DNA of 64,000 nt from CAG-390 sp045546615 (GCA_045546615.1 JAZQDD010000039.1:15788-79787); one strand, 5' to 3'; numbered from the stretch's first letter, positions 17,394 to 26,640 are shown. The notes: generated by a model from the letters alone, not told the origin. Numbers and translations are program-made.

Positions 17394-18554
17394 ATGGATA
17401 TTAAAGCAATTGATTCGCAATACGTTGCGGGAACATACGGTCGTTTGCCTGTTGAAATAATATCGGGAAAAGGCTCGATCGTTAAGGATGTAAACGGAAA
17501 AGAGTATATAGACATGGGCTCGGGAATTGGCGTTACCGCATTCGGTCTTTGTGATGATGAATGGGTAAAGGCTGTAAATGAGCAACTGTGCAAGCTCCAG
17601 CATATGTCCAACCTCTATTATACCGAGCCTTGCGCAAAGCTCGCGGAGCTTCTCTGCAAGAAAACGGGTATGTCGAAGGTATTCTTTGGAAACTCGGGCG
17701 CTGAGGCAAACGAGTGCGCTATCAAGGTGGCAAGAAAATACGCCGCCGAAAAAAAGGGCGATGAATATTATAAGATAATCACCCTGCAAAACAGCTTCCA
17801 CGGCAGAACACTGACAACTCTTGCCGCAACGGGACAGGATCATTTCCACCGTCTGTTCACACCTCTTACCGACGGCTTTATCCACGTTCCTGCCAATGAT
17901 ATAGATGCGCTCAAAGCGTGCGTTGCCGAAAACAAGGTTGCCGCTATTATGCTTGAGTGCGTTCAGGGCGAGGGGGGCGTTCTCCCCGTATCAAAGGAGT
18001 TCATTTCCGCCGCCGCCGAGATTGCCGAGAAGGAAGATATACTTCTTATCATCGACGAAGTGCAGACGGGAAATGGAAGAACGGGCAAGTTCTATGCGTA
18101 TATGCATTACGGCATAACACCCGACGTAGTCACCACAGCCAAGGGACTTGGCGGAGGACTTCCCATCGGTGCTTGCCTTATGAGCAAAAAGGTTGAAAAC
18201 GTGCTTGGTAAGGGAGACCACGGCTCGACCTATGGTGGAAATCCCGTTTGTTCCGCAGGTGCAGTAAACGTAGTTAGCAGAATTGACGACGCTCTCCTTG
18301 CGGACGTTAACGCGAAGAGTAAATATATTTTTGACTCATTTGAGGGCGCGGAAGGGATTGAGTCGGTCAGCGGTCTTGGACTTATGATTGGAATCAAAAC
18401 AGTAAAGCCCGCCGCCGAAGTTTTGGCAAAATGTATAGAGAACGGCGTTCTTTGCCTTACCGCAAAGGACAAGGTCCGCTTGCTTCCCGCGCTCAATATT
18501 CCGATGGACGTGCTTGCTCGCGCTATCGACGTTATCAAAAAGGCTTGTATTTAA
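17394..18554 (+). CDS. argD: Acetylornithine aminotransferase
   Basis: ArgD is a class III PLP aminotransferase that forms N-acetylornithine. It has 386 residues from the ATG at 17394 (GGAGG five bases upstream). Marks are FGNSGAEANE, SFHGRT, LIIDEVQTGNGRTG and the PLP lysine in TTAKGLGGGLP (about 250). Overlap with argB is avoided by one base, so the genes are translationally linked. Confidence 0.96.
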   Translation: MDIKAIDSQYVAGTYGRLPVEIISGKGSIVKDVNGKEYIDMGSGIGVTAFGLCDDEWVKAVNEQLCKLQHMSNLYYTEPCAKLAELLCKKTGMSKVFFGNSGAEANECAIKVARKYAAEKKGDEYYKIITLQNSFHGRTLTTLAATGQDHFHRLFTPLTDGFIHVPANDIDALKACVAENKVAAIMLECVQGEGGVLPVSKEFISAAAEIAEKEDILLIIDEVQTGNGRTGKFYAYMHYGITPDVVTTAKGLGGGLPIGACLMSKKVENVLGKGDHGSTYGGNPVCSAGAVNVVSRIDDALLADVNAKSKYIFDSFEGAEGIESVSGLGLMIGIKTVKPAAEVLAKCIENGVLCLTAKDKVRLLPALNIPMDVLARAIDVIKKACI

Positions 18555-18569
18555 GCTAAAGGAGATATT

Positions 18570-19553
18570 ATGAATCTTAAAGGTAAACATTTTTTGAAGC
18601 TGCTCGATTTCACCCCCGAGGAGATCGGCGGACTTATAGATCTTGCCGCAGATCTTAAGGCAAAGAAAAAGGCGGGCATTCCGCACAGACTTTGCGAGGG
18701 CAAGAATATCGCACTTATATTTGAAAAGACCAGCACCCGTACGCGTTGCTCCTTCGAGGTAGCCGCGGCTGACCTCGGTATGCACCCCGTATACCTTGAT
18801 CCTTCGGGCTCGCAGATAGGTAAAAAGGAGACCATTGCTGACACCGCACGCGTTCTCGGCAGAATGTTTGACGGTATCGAGTACCGCGGCTTCGGTCAGG
18901 AGCTTGTAGAGGAGCTTGCAAAGCACGCGGGCGTTCCCGTATGGAACGGACTTACCAACGAGTTCCACCCCACGCAGATACTTGCGGATTTCCTTACCAT
19001 CAAGGAGCATTTTGGCAAGCTTAACGGAATAAAGCTCGTTTATATGGGCGACTCCAGATACAATATGGGTAACTCCCTTATGGTCGGTTGCGCAAAGATG
19101 GGTATGCACTTCGTATCCTGTGCTCCGAAGGAGTATTTTCCGTCCGAGGAGCTGATCGCTACCTGTAAGGAGATCGCGGCAGAGACGGGCGCAACTCTTG
19201 AGTTCATCACCGATCCCATGGTCGCAACGAAGAACGCAGACGTTATTTATACCGACGTTTGGGTATCTATGGGCGAGCCTGCGTCGGTTTGGAAGGAAAG
19301 AATAGACGCGCTCTATCCCTATCAGGTCAACAAGGCTCTTATGGATAACGCAGGCGCACAGTGCCGCTTTATGCATTGTCTGCCCGCATTCCACGACCTT
19401 AAGACCACCACGGGCAAGGAGATATACGAAAAGTTCGGTATAGACTGCATGGAGGTCACCGACGAGGTATTTGAAAGTGATGCATCCATCGTTTTCGACG
19501 AAGCCGAAAACCGTATGCACACCATAAAAGCCGTCATGGCGGCTACTCTGTAA
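18570..19553 (+). CDS. argF: Ornithine carbamoyltransferase
   Basis: ArgF makes citrulline from ornithine and carbamoyl phosphate. The 327 residues show the carbamoyl-phosphate loop STRTRCSFE (about 54-62), the FHPTQ motif and the ornithine-binding HCLPAF (about 269-274). Last gene of the operon. argG and argH are not in this window. Confidence 0.97.
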   Translation: MNLKGKHFLKLLDFTPEEIGGLIDLAADLKAKKKAGIPHRLCEGKNIALIFEKTSTRTRCSFEVAAADLGMHPVYLDPSGSQIGKKETIADTARVLGRMFDGIEYRGFGQELVEELAKHAGVPVWNGLTNEFHPTQILADFLTIKEHFGKLNGIKLVYMGDSRYNMGNSLMVGCAKMGMHFVSCAPKEYFPSEELIATCKEIAAETGATLEFITDPMVATKNADVIYTDVWVSMGEPASVWKERIDALYPYQVNKALMDNAGAQCRFMHCLPAFHDLKTTTGKEIYEKFGIDCMEVTDEVFESDASIVFDEAENRMHTIKAVMAATL

Positions 19554-19557
19554 AATA

Positions 19558-19592
19558 AAATAGGCAGAGAGTGTGTTCCTCTGCCTATTTTT
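19558..19592 (+). terminator. Terminator after argF
   Basis: AAATAGGCAGAG (19558-19569) and CTCTGCCTATTT (19579-19590) form a perfect 12-base-pair stem followed by T residues. Confidence 0.9.
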
Positions 19593-19610
19593 GCTGTAAG
19601 GAGAAAGAAA

Positions 19611-20177
19611 ATGGATTGCAGACAATATATTGAATTTTTGAATGTTATTGAAAAATTGAAATGTCATACTCGCCATTCTTGGACGTCAAGCGGTAAACAG
19701 GAGTCTGTTGCCGAGCATTCATGGAGACTTGCGGTAATGGCTATGCTATGCGCTGATGAATATCCTAATGTGGATATAAATAAAGTCATTAAAATGTGTT
19801 TGATCCATGACTTTGGAGAAGTCATAACAGGAGATATTCCCGCATTTTTGAAAAGCCAAAATGATGAAATTGAGGAAGAATTAGCAATTGAGAAATTGAT
19901 CTCCATATTACCTTCTAATACAAGAGATGAAATAAAGCTTCTCTTTTTGGAAATGAAAGAAATGCGAACCGATGAAGCAAAACTGTATAAAGCTCTTGAT
20001 AATATTGAGGCAGTGATTTCTCATAATGAGGCGGATATTTCCACCTGGCTTCCGATGGAGTATGAAGAAAATCTTACATACGGTCAAAAAAATTCAGAGT
20101 GGTCCGCATGGACAAGAGAATTACGAGAGCTTATAAAACAAGATAGCCTTGAAAAGATCCGTAGAGAAGGAAAATAA
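19611..20177 (+). CDS. HD-domain phosphohydrolase (YfbR/HDDC2-like, probable 5'-deoxynucleotidase)
   Basis: The 188-residue protein has the HD metal-binding order: His in SVAEHSWRL (about 36), the HD pair in IHDFGEVITGD (about 65) and a later Asp in the ALDNIEAV helix. YfbR/HDDC2 relatives remove phosphate from nucleoside monophosphates. The substrate here cannot be read from sequence. A GGAG Shine-Dalgarno precedes the ATG, and the gene lies between two terminators, so it is monocistronic. Confidence 0.8.
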   Translation: MDCRQYIEFLNVIEKLKCHTRHSWTSSGKQESVAEHSWRLAVMAMLCADEYPNVDINKVIKMCLIHDFGEVITGDIPAFLKSQNDEIEEELAIEKLISILPSNTRDEIKLLFLEMKEMRTDEAKLYKALDNIEAVISHNEADISTWLPMEYEENLTYGQKNSEWSAWTRELRELIKQDSLEKIRREGK

Positions 20178-20181
20178 AATA

Positions 20182-20216
20182 AACCTCGACAAGATTCTAA
20201 AAAATCTGTCGAGGTT
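20182..20216. terminator. Bidirectional terminator between convergent genes
   Basis: AACCTCGAC (20182-20190) pairs with GTCGAGGTT (20208-20216). Inner AGAT/ATCT pairs extend the stem with one bulge, and A/T runs flank both sides. It serves the HD gene and the converging SDR operon. Confidence 0.85.
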
Positions 20217-20254
20217 ATTATCTTATGAGAAGACTGCTTTCGATTCCTTTTGTT

Positions 20255-20974
20255 TTAAGCAGGAAATCCGCCGTCGACGGGTATAAATGCGCCCGTGATG
20301 AAATCAGCCTTTTCCGATGCCAAAAACGTAACGGCGTTTGCGACCTCGGACGGTTTTCCAAGACGGCAAAGCGGAGTGCGGTCGATTAGGTAATCGAAGG
20401 TTTCCTTGTCAAGCTCGCCGTTCATATCCGTGTCGATAACGCCCGGCTCAACAAGATTTACGGTGATACCCGAAGGGCCAAATTCCTTTGCAAGCGATGA
20501 TGTAAGTCCGCGAAGTCCCGACTTTGTGGCGGAATAGTGCGCCTCGCAAGCCGCGCCGCGCGCGCCCCAGATCGAGCCTACGTTTATTATTTTTCCCGAA
20601 TGTTGTTTTACCATTTCGCGCAAAGCCTCTTGTGATGTTGCAAATACTGCGGAAAGATTTACCGATATCATTCTTTGCCAATCCTCGTCGGTAAGCTCGG
20701 TGAACAGCTCTATTTGCGAAATTCCCGCGCAGTTTACAAGCACGTCAACGCCGCCAAGGGCGTGGATTCCCGCTTTTATAGCCTCGCGTGCCTTGCTGAT
20801 GTCGGCAAGATCGGCTTGATAGGGAATAGCCCCCGTTTCATTTGCCACAGCTTGCGCGGCGGCGGTATTGGAGTTATAAACGAAGAAAACTCTGTCTCCT
20901 ATCTCGCAAAAAGCACGTACACACGCCGCACCGATACCGCGAGAGCCGCCGGTTATTATAACTTTTTTATTCAT
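20255..20974 (-). CDS. Short-chain dehydrogenase/reductase (3-oxoacyl-ACP reductase-like)
   Basis: This 239-residue Rossmann oxidoreductase has the cofactor motif TGGSRGIG (about 8-15), NCAGIS, the catalytic Ser in VGSIWG, HYSATKSGL with Tyr and Lys, and a C-terminal DGGFPA typical of FabG-like enzymes. The SDR family is broad. It sits alone behind a MutS-like gene and not in a fatty-acid cluster, so FabG identity is unproven. It starts three bases after the upstream MutS-like stop, which suggests an operon. Confidence 0.85.
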   Translation of the reverse strand: MNKKVIITGGSRGIGAACVRAFCEIGDRVFFVYNSNTAAAQAVANETGAIPYQADLADISKAREAIKAGIHALGGVDVLVNCAGISQIELFTELTDEDWQRMISVNLSAVFATSQEALREMVKQHSGKIINVGSIWGARGAACEAHYSATKSGLRGLTSSLAKEFGPSGITVNLVEPGVIDTDMNGELDKETFDYLIDRTPLCRLGKPSEVANAVTFLASEKADFITGAFIPVDGGFPA

Positions 20975-20977
20975 ATT

Positions 20978-22579
20978 TTATCTCTTTATTTTATTAAGAA
21001 TTGAATCGTAAGACAGACCGTATTTATCGGCTATATCACGCGCATAGCTCTTTCCGTCGGGTTTTGCGCGGTATATCTTAAAGGAACGCTTGCCCGATTC
21101 CATACCCGCAACGAGGGTATCTATCGGAGCACCGCCGCTTGCGGCTGTCTTTTTATTTATATCATCTATCATAGCCGCCAGCTCGTGCAGATGCGTGGAG
21201 AAAAGCACGCGGCAACCAACGCTCGAGAAGCCCGCAAGCACCTCTGCGCCTATATACGATGCCTCATACGAGCCTGTGGATGAGAGGGATTCGTCAAGAA
21301 GAACGAGAGAATTTGAGCTGACAGACTCAAAAATCTCACTGAGCCTTGCGCATTCCTCGCCCAGCCTTCCTTTATCGATGGTATCGTCAGCGCCGGTCGG
21401 AAAGTGCGTGTATATAGCGTCAACAGTTGAGATGGTCACCTCATCGGCGGGGAGAAAAAGTCCAAGCTGGAACATGACTTGCGCTATACCGAGCGCGCAG
21501 GTGATCACTGATTTTCCGCCTCTGTTAGGTCCTGAAAGGACATAAATTTTAGCTTTGTCATCAAAAACGAGATCGTTTGTTATTATCTCGCCATCAACTT
21601 TGAGCGCAACTACGGGGTTATACAGCCCCTTGGCAGAAAACGCATTGTCAGAATGAGGAGCAACAGTAGGCGCACAAAGGGAGCATCCGCGCTCACGCAG
21701 ACGCGAGAGCAAGCGGGTTCCTTTTACAAGAAACTCGATTTCAGGCATGAGGTTCAAAAGAAAATCGGTGTTCTCGAGAACGTATTGCTGAACTATCTTT
21801 TTCCACGAACGAAGCGAGGATTTATAAACGTCGTTTATCGCAGAGTTGAAAGCAAGTGCAAGTGCGGTTTTTTGTGTCTCAGTCTGCTTTTTGTCAAACG
21901 GAACGAGATTTGCGATGCACGTATACTGATCATCCTTGAAATTAAGCCGTAAGATCTTCTCCAGCACGTCTCCCGAACGGAATGCCTCGGGGTTTATCGA
22001 AAGAACACCCGCACTCTGCGGACGAAGCTGGGCGTCAAGGTTTACGCCGACGGTCACGCTTTTTATGTCGCGCACACGGCTCGTAAGCTCACACAGACGC
22101 TCATTAAGCTCACTGTAATATTCGCTGTCAGCAAGCTCGTTTATGCGCTCACAGAGGGTTTTGAAAGCCTTGCCCTTGATGTTATCTTTAACAGCGGAGA
22201 GTCCGTCGTCGAGAGTGTCTATGCATGAAATATAAAGCTCGATCTCGGTAATACTTGAAAGATAATCGTTCGTATCTCCGCTGTCGGCTTCAAGACGGCG
22301 AAGCTCCATAATATCGGAAAGAATAGGGAGCAGGGAATTGAAAGTCTTTACAAGCGAAGGATTTTCGAGAAGGTCACAAAAAACCTCATTTCGATAAGCA
22401 AGAACTTCCGTGTCGTTTGTAAAATAATCCGAAAGTACGCTGTTTTTTAGATCAAGAACCTCAAGAAATCCCATTTCCTCAAGTGCAAACATAGATATGT
22501 CGGGGCGATATGAGTTGTCTGTCCCGCCTTGATATTTAATTGCATCCGGATATATCAAAGAAAAATTAGTAAGATCCAA
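20978..22579 (-). CDS. MutS-family ATPase lacking the mismatch-recognition domain
   Basis: About 533 residues. The C-terminal half is a MutS ATPase: Walker A LSGPNRGGKSVI, Walker B LVLLDESLSST and FSTHLHELA. The N-terminal half is helical, like the MutS core and lever, without the mismatch-binding domain I or a Smr domain. It therefore resembles the small uncharacterised MutS-related proteins of Clostridia and not MutS1 or MutS2. The start is uncertain: I chose a TTG at 22579 with AGGA nine bases upstream, but an in-frame TTG at 22597 adds six residues. It lies 56 bases after the XerC-like gene. Confidence 0.75.
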   Translation of the reverse strand: MDLTNFSLIYPDAIKYQGGTDNSYRPDISMFALEEMGFLEVLDLKNSVLSDYFTNDTEVLAYRNEVFCDLLENPSLVKTFNSLLPILSDIMELRRLEADSGDTNDYLSSITEIELYISCIDTLDDGLSAVKDNIKGKAFKTLCERINELADSEYYSELNERLCELTSRVRDIKSVTVGVNLDAQLRPQSAGVLSINPEAFRSGDVLEKILRLNFKDDQYTCIANLVPFDKKQTETQKTALALAFNSAINDVYKSSLRSWKKIVQQYVLENTDFLLNLMPEIEFLVKGTRLLSRLRERGCSLCAPTVAPHSDNAFSAKGLYNPVVALKVDGEIITNDLVFDDKAKIYVLSGPNRGGKSVITCALGIAQVMFQLGLFLPADEVTISTVDAIYTHFPTGADDTIDKGRLGEECARLSEIFESVSSNSLVLLDESLSSTGSYEASYIGAEVLAGFSSVGCRVLFSTHLHELAAMIDDINKKTAASGGAPIDTLVAGMESGKRSFKIYRAKPDGKSYARDIADKYGLSYDSILNKIKR

Positions 22580-22635
22580 TTTTTTAAGTCCTTTCAATCG
22601 TTATAAATGTATTATAGCATATATTTTCAGTAAGT

Positions 22636-23733
22636 TCAATCCTCGTCGTCTATATCTTCAACATCATCTCTGCCGACACTTACGTCATCTCCGGTCAAGG
22701 AAGCGAACGGCAGAGCCTTTATCATATCGTCGGGTGAAACGTTGGCAAGGGGAGAAAGAGACATCGCTCTCTCTACGTCGGAGTTTGCAACGTGTGTATA
22801 TATCTGCGTGGTATTAAGCTGCTCATGTCCGAGTATTTCCTTTAACACGCGCACGTCAACTCCGCCCGATTGATACATAAGTGTGGCGGCAGTGTGCCTT
22901 AATTTGTGTACGGAAAAATGGCGATATTCAAGTCCTGCGGCTTTAAGATATTTTTCAACTGTCCACTGAACGGCTCTGTTGCTTATTCTTGTGCCTCTTG
23001 TTGATAAAAACAACGCCTTTGTAGTTATATGTTTTTTATCGGGGGCGGTTCTTATGGGTAAATATTCCGCAAGAACCGCACGGCAAGCATCGTTCAGGTA
23101 AATAATACGCTCTTTGTCTCCTTTACCGATGACGCGTACCGAGCGCAATTGCTTATCAATGTCACCAATGTTGATGCCTACAAGCTCCGAAAGACGCATT
23201 CCGCAGTTAAGAAAAAGCGTTATCATCGTGTAGTTACGCAGTCTCATTTCGGGTTTGCATTCGGCATCTCTTCCAACGGTGTTGAGCAAAAGCAGGGATT
23301 CCTCAAGGGTCAGATGCTTGGGCAGGGATTTGCGTTTTTTGGGCGTTTCAATGTTGATGGACGGGTTGTTTTCAATAAGCCCCCGCTTTGTAACGAGATA
23401 TTTATAGATTCCCTTAATAGCCGACAACTTTCGCGCTCTTGCGGCGGATGCGTTGCCAAACTCCTTTTCGCAAAACAGGAGAAAATCGTAAATATCCGAG
23501 GTCGTAACAGACGCCACAAGCGCAATGTCAACGCTTTTTACGGAAATGTCCTCGTATGCGGGAGTGCCGTATGGAATTTTGTTTCTTTTGGAAATTATGT
23601 ATTTAAAGAACGATTTAAGATCAAGCATATACTCGCTTACCGTGCGAGGAGAGCATGATTGTATAACGAGCTTATACCCTGCAAATTCGCGCAATATGGA
23701 CGAATAATCTTCAGGATTATATTGACTTCCCAT
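22636..23733 (-). CDS. Tyrosine recombinase, XerC/XerD-like, with acidic C-terminal tail
   Basis: This 365-residue site-specific recombinase has a SAM-like N-terminal DNA-binding domain and a catalytic domain with Arg in CGMRLSELVGI (about 182), HKLRHTAATLMYQSG, LGHEQLNTTQIYTHV and the Tyr nucleophile in that last motif. XerC/D resolve chromosome dimers at dif. The protein carries about 40 extra C-terminal residues ending in an acidic stretch (DDVEDIDDED), which is unusual. It has housekeeping-like codon use and no adjoining cargo or visible att repeat. It may be the chromosomal Xer or an accessory integrase. Confidence 0.85.
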   Translation of the reverse strand: MGSQYNPEDYSSILREFAGYKLVIQSCSPRTVSEYMLDLKSFFKYIISKRNKIPYGTPAYEDISVKSVDIALVASVTTSDIYDFLLFCEKEFGNASAARARKLSAIKGIYKYLVTKRGLIENNPSINIETPKKRKSLPKHLTLEESLLLLNTVGRDAECKPEMRLRNYTMITLFLNCGMRLSELVGINIGDIDKQLRSVRVIGKGDKERIIYLNDACRAVLAEYLPIRTAPDKKHITTKALFLSTRGTRISNRAVQWTVEKYLKAAGLEYRHFSVHKLRHTAATLMYQSGGVDVRVLKEILGHEQLNTTQIYTHVANSDVERAMSLSPLANVSPDDMIKALPFASLTGDDVSVGRDDVEDIDDED

Positions 23734-23819
23734 ATCGATCCTCCCATTATTTATACGAACATATTATACAACATTTTTGACATTTTTAGTGGATAAAGTG
23801 TAAACTTTTTGTTTTTCCC

Positions 23820-23848
23820 TTGAATTTTAGCAAAGCAAAAGTTATAAT
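23820..23848 (+). promoter_or_regulatory. Promoter of the 23.9-kb membrane protein gene
   Basis: TTGAAT (23820-23825) and TATAAT (23843-23848) with 17 bases between, about 30 bases upstream of the gene. Confidence 0.65.
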
Positions 23849-23879
23849 AAAATTGTTATTTACGCCCAAGGGGGAACCA

Positions 23880-24482
23880 ATGAAAGCTTTTTGGAAAAGA
23901 TATTCCTATTCAACGATCAAACTCTTTGTCAATCAATTTGCGATATCCATTTTTGGATTAGTGCTTGCTCTTGCCTGCGGCAAAGCGGAGAACAACACTC
24001 TTATGTATATAGCAAGCATCGGTGCGATTGTTTTTTACTTGTTTTTGCTATATGCGGCACTGTGGGAGATCGGTGCTAAGGATAAGATAGCCGTTGACGG
24101 CGGAAGACTCCCTAAAAAGTATCTTAATGGGCTGTATATGGGGCTTATTGCCAATATTCCCAACTTTATTCTTGCCATTCTCGTCAGCATCGGATTGCTT
24201 TTTGCAGACGGAGGGCTGATATCAAAAATCGGCGGCATATCAAGTTCGATTTCCATTTTTATTCAAGGAATGTATTCCGGCATTCTTGCCATGGACCTTG
24301 GCGGAGCGCCGCTAAATTCGTACTTTTTCGTGTATTTTCTTATTCCGCTTCCTGCTATTTTGATATGCACGATATCGTATTTCTTCGGCATGAAAAACTA
24401 TCATTTGACAAAGCTTCTCATTTCCGAAACGCCCGAGGAACTTGAAATAAAAAAAGAAAAAAAGCGCCGCGATGCGGAATGA
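23880..24482 (+). CDS. Multi-pass membrane protein of unknown function
   Basis: This 200-residue protein has about four to five hydrophobic helices (17-35, 42-63, 87-108, 125-140 and 150-170) and a charged C-terminal tail ending in a Lys/Arg/Glu-rich stretch. I do not recognise the family. I start at the ATG at 23880, preceded by AAGGGGGA. An upstream TTG frame would extend into the promoter. It is monocistronic and followed by a perfect terminator hairpin. Confidence 0.75.
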   Translation: MKAFWKRYSYSTIKLFVNQFAISIFGLVLALACGKAENNTLMYIASIGAIVFYLFLLYAALWEIGAKDKIAVDGGRLPKKYLNGLYMGLIANIPNFILAILVSIGLLFADGGLISKIGGISSSISIFIQGMYSGILAMDLGGAPLNSYFFVYFLIPLPAILICTISYFFGMKNYHLTKLLISETPEELEIKKEKKRRDAE

Positions 24483-24507
24483 ATTAAAATCACATAATTG
24501 TCAAAAA

Positions 24508-24534
24508 GGTGTTTCCATCGGAAACACCTTTTTT
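24508..24534. terminator. Bidirectional terminator between membrane gene and rnpB
   Basis: GGTGTTTCC (24508-24516), loop ATC, GGAAACACC (24520-24528), flanked by an A run and a run of six T. It ends the plus-strand gene and the minus-strand RNase P RNA. Confidence 0.92.
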
Positions 24535-24536
24535 GC

Positions 24537-24888
24537 AAGTTGGCCTGTAAGCCGGGTTCTGTCGAGAACGACCATCTGTCTTTGCGTTGCGTCACCGTAA
24601 CGCTCCGAGGCTTTCGCCCCGTGCCACCCGGAGATATGTGTCGGGCAAACGATCTCCATGCGGTGTTGCTTCGGATAGGGTTTACAGCGGACCTATGTTA
24701 CCATAGGAACTGGTGAGCTCTTACCTCGCCTTTCCATCCTTACCCCCAAAGGGGCGGTTTATTTCTGTTGCACTTTCCCGGCAGTTGCCTGCGGCTGACG
24801 TTATCAGCTATCCTGCCCTGTGAAGCCCGGACTTTCCTCACGGTAATACCTTTCGGCGCAATACCGCGCGGCCGTTCAGCTAACTTGC
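24537..24888 (-). ncRNA. rnpB: RNase P RNA, class A
   Basis: Read on the minus strand, the sequence contains the near-universal 5' core GAGGAAAGTCCGGGCT, then CACAGGGCAGGATAGCTG, GAAAGTGCAACAGAAA and GTAAGGATGGAAAGGCG. Near the 3' end lie GCGAAAGCCTCGGAG and ACAGAACCCGGCTTACAGGCC. These are the conserved regions (CR I-V) of bacterial RNase P RNA, the ribozyme that trims tRNA 5' leaders. Long P-helices in the A-type layout are apparent. Ends are approximate (a few bases). Confidence 0.95.
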
Positions 24889-24894
24889 TTGATC

Positions 24895-24923
24895 ATTATA
24901 GCACAAATTAAGACAAAAGTCAA
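24895..24923 (-). promoter_or_regulatory. Promoter of rnpB
   Basis: On the minus strand TTGACT (24918-24923) and TATAAT (24895-24900) have a 17-base spacer, about seven bases before the RNA. The -35 box overlaps the stop codon of the upstream serine hydrolase gene. Confidence 0.85.
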
Positions 24924-25771
24924 TGATTCTTAAAATAGTCAAGAACGAAATCGGTAAGTCCGTCAGACAGCCAACCGTGCCAAGCAACGGCGCAATTGGA
25001 CTCGGGAATAATGATTAGCTTCTGTCCTCTCATTCCGCCGTGACCGTATGCAGTGTTGTTTTCGCTGATTGGGCGCAGATACGGACGCTCGCGTACTGTC
25101 TTTACCCACTCCTCGGAGAGTATTCTCTTGCCTTTATACATACCGTTGTTGAGGTAGACCGCGCCGAGTTTGACCATATCGATGGAACGGATATAAAGTC
25201 CAGTTGCACCCATAACGTAGCCCTGCGGACAAGTACTCCATGCTACCTCGCGGCATTCAAGCGGGAAGAACAACTTTTCCCAAAGATACGCCATGATGGG
25301 CTTTTTACATCTTGCGGATACGACTCTGCCGAGAATATAGAAGGCGGCATCGGTATAAACGAACTCGTCAGGCTCTTTGATGGGATAGGAAAGCGCATAT
25401 CCGAGATAGTCATATCCAAACGTGTTGGCATCGTGCGTGTCTATATCAAGGAATCCGCCGGGAAGTCCGAGATGATGGCGGAGTGCCATATCAACGGTTA
25501 TCTTTTTCCAAAGCGGCGACATATTCTCGGGGCAGTATTCTGCAAGAATATCGCATATCTTTTCATCGGTGCTGAGCAACCCCTCATCGCAAAGCAGACC
25601 TATGGCGGTGACTGTGAACGCCTTTGCGGCAGAATAAGAATTCTGGCAGGGGTTTCCGCCGTTGACCTTGATCTCTTCAGGCTCTCCATCGCCCTTTACT
25701 GCCGCGCAACGGTAAACGTTGATGTTGTTTTCCTTGGCGAAGTTGTAAAATTCCTCTAAAAAGTTTTTCAT
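24920..25771 (-). CDS. Serine beta-lactamase-like hydrolase
   Basis: This 283-residue protein is of the beta-lactamase / penicillin-binding-protein-like fold (class C-like family). It has the SxxK motif in NSYSAAKAF (about 47-50), a Tyr-containing FVYTDAAFY and GHGGMRGQ near the C-terminus in place of the KTG box. There is no signal peptide, so it is probably cytoplasmic; such proteins are often esterases. The ATG at 25771 has AAGGAGGA five bases upstream. It lies ten bases after the MBL-fold gene in one operon. Confidence 0.8.
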   Translation of the reverse strand: MKNFLEEFYNFAKENNINVYRCAAVKGDGEPEEIKVNGGNPCQNSYSAAKAFTVTAIGLLCDEGLLSTDEKICDILAEYCPENMSPLWKKITVDMALRHHLGLPGGFLDIDTHDANTFGYDYLGYALSYPIKEPDEFVYTDAAFYILGRVVSARCKKPIMAYLWEKLFFPLECREVAWSTCPQGYVMGATGLYIRSIDMVKLGAVYLNNGMYKGKRILSEEWVKTVRERPYLRPISENNTAYGHGGMRGQKLIIIPESNCAVAWHGWLSDGLTDFVLDYFKNH

Positions 25772-25781
25772 TATGTCCTCC

Positions 25782-26576
25782 TTATATTTGCAATTCCGCA
25801 CCTGCGGAAATATAATTTATTCTTTCTTGCATAATTTCGCGCAAGAACTCGTATTGGCACACTCCGGTGCAATGGCAAGTATAGTAAGTGCAGGGAAGTG
25901 CCAAAAGCCTATGTGCATAGTTTTCGAGCGTTTTTGCCCCATTCGGTGTATCAGCGTCAATTTTTGTGAAATGAAAGCCGCCAACAAAAATGTCGGGTGT
26001 AAACCAATCAAGAATATTGAAAAGTCCTCTGTGCGAGCAACCGCTGAAAAGGATCTTTCTGCCGTTTTCCTCGACCAAAAGATATTGCTCGTGCAAAAAA
26101 TCTTCGTCTTGCAACGCGCCGTTTCTTTTTATTTTAAGTCCAAACGGATCAATGTTTTCTAAAGGCGCGCGAGTACTGCCTTGAAGCAAGAACATTCCGC
26201 TTCCGAGTGAAATATCCGAGTCGGTAAAAATGATCCTTTTCTCATCCGAAAGAGAAGTGTCAAGACCGATATATTTATCACTTGCGTTATAATGCTCGCC
26301 CAAAGCCAAAGAACTCATATAAACGGGCGCCGTTTTATTGGCGAGTAAAAACTGCGAAATTCCACCGCCGTGGTCGTAATGTCCGTGAGAAAGCACGGCT
26401 GTGTCGACGGACGCAAGGTCGACTAAAAGCGCCTCGGCGTTGGAGGCAAACAAGTCACTTTGCCCCATATCGAAAAGGATTTTCCGCCCCGCGTCGGTTT
26501 CTATATACAAGCTAAGCCCATGCTCACAAAGAAATCCATCCTTTGCGGTATTTTCCGCAAGAACCTTTATCCTCAT
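25782..26576 (-). CDS. Metallo-beta-lactamase-fold protein, dihydropterin/RFA-P synthase-like (COG1237 type)
   Basis: About 264 residues. The zinc-binding motif is SHGHYDHGGG (about 57-66). A later GCSHRGLFNILDW and C-terminal CHCTGVCQYEFL are characteristic of the MBL subfamily annotated as 7,8-dihydropterin-6-methyl aminobenzene synthase-like. The natural reaction of the bacterial members is not settled. I start at MRIKVLAENTA (ATG at 26576). The open frame extends upstream, but that part overlaps the promoter. Confidence 0.8.
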   Translation of the reverse strand: MRIKVLAENTAKDGFLCEHGLSLYIETDAGRKILFDMGQSDLFASNAEALLVDLASVDTAVLSHGHYDHGGGISQFLLANKTAPVYMSSLALGEHYNASDKYIGLDTSLSDEKRIIFTDSDISLGSGMFLLQGSTRAPLENIDPFGLKIKRNGALQDEDFLHEQYLLVEENGRKILFSGCSHRGLFNILDWFTPDIFVGGFHFTKIDADTPNGAKTLENYAHRLLALPCTYYTCHCTGVCQYEFLREIMQERINYISAGAELQI

Positions 26577-26611
26577 CCGATCACCGTCCCTTATGTAAGC
26601 TTTACTAAAAT

Positions 26612-26640
26612 ATGATATCACAAATAAATACAAAAGTCAA
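26612..26640 (-). promoter_or_regulatory. Promoter of the MBL/serine hydrolase operon
   Basis: On the minus strand TTGACT (26635-26640) and TATCAT (26612-26617), 17-base spacer, 36 bases before the chosen MBL start. Confidence 0.75.

Noticed and set aside
20255..20974. Assignment as fabG of fatty-acid synthesis
   Set aside because: No fatty-acid genes nearby and the SDR family is too broad for that call.
22636..23733. Prophage or ICE around the tyrosine recombinase
   Set aside because: Neighbours are housekeeping-like, codon use is uniform and no direct repeats were seen; a chromosomal Xer role is more likely.
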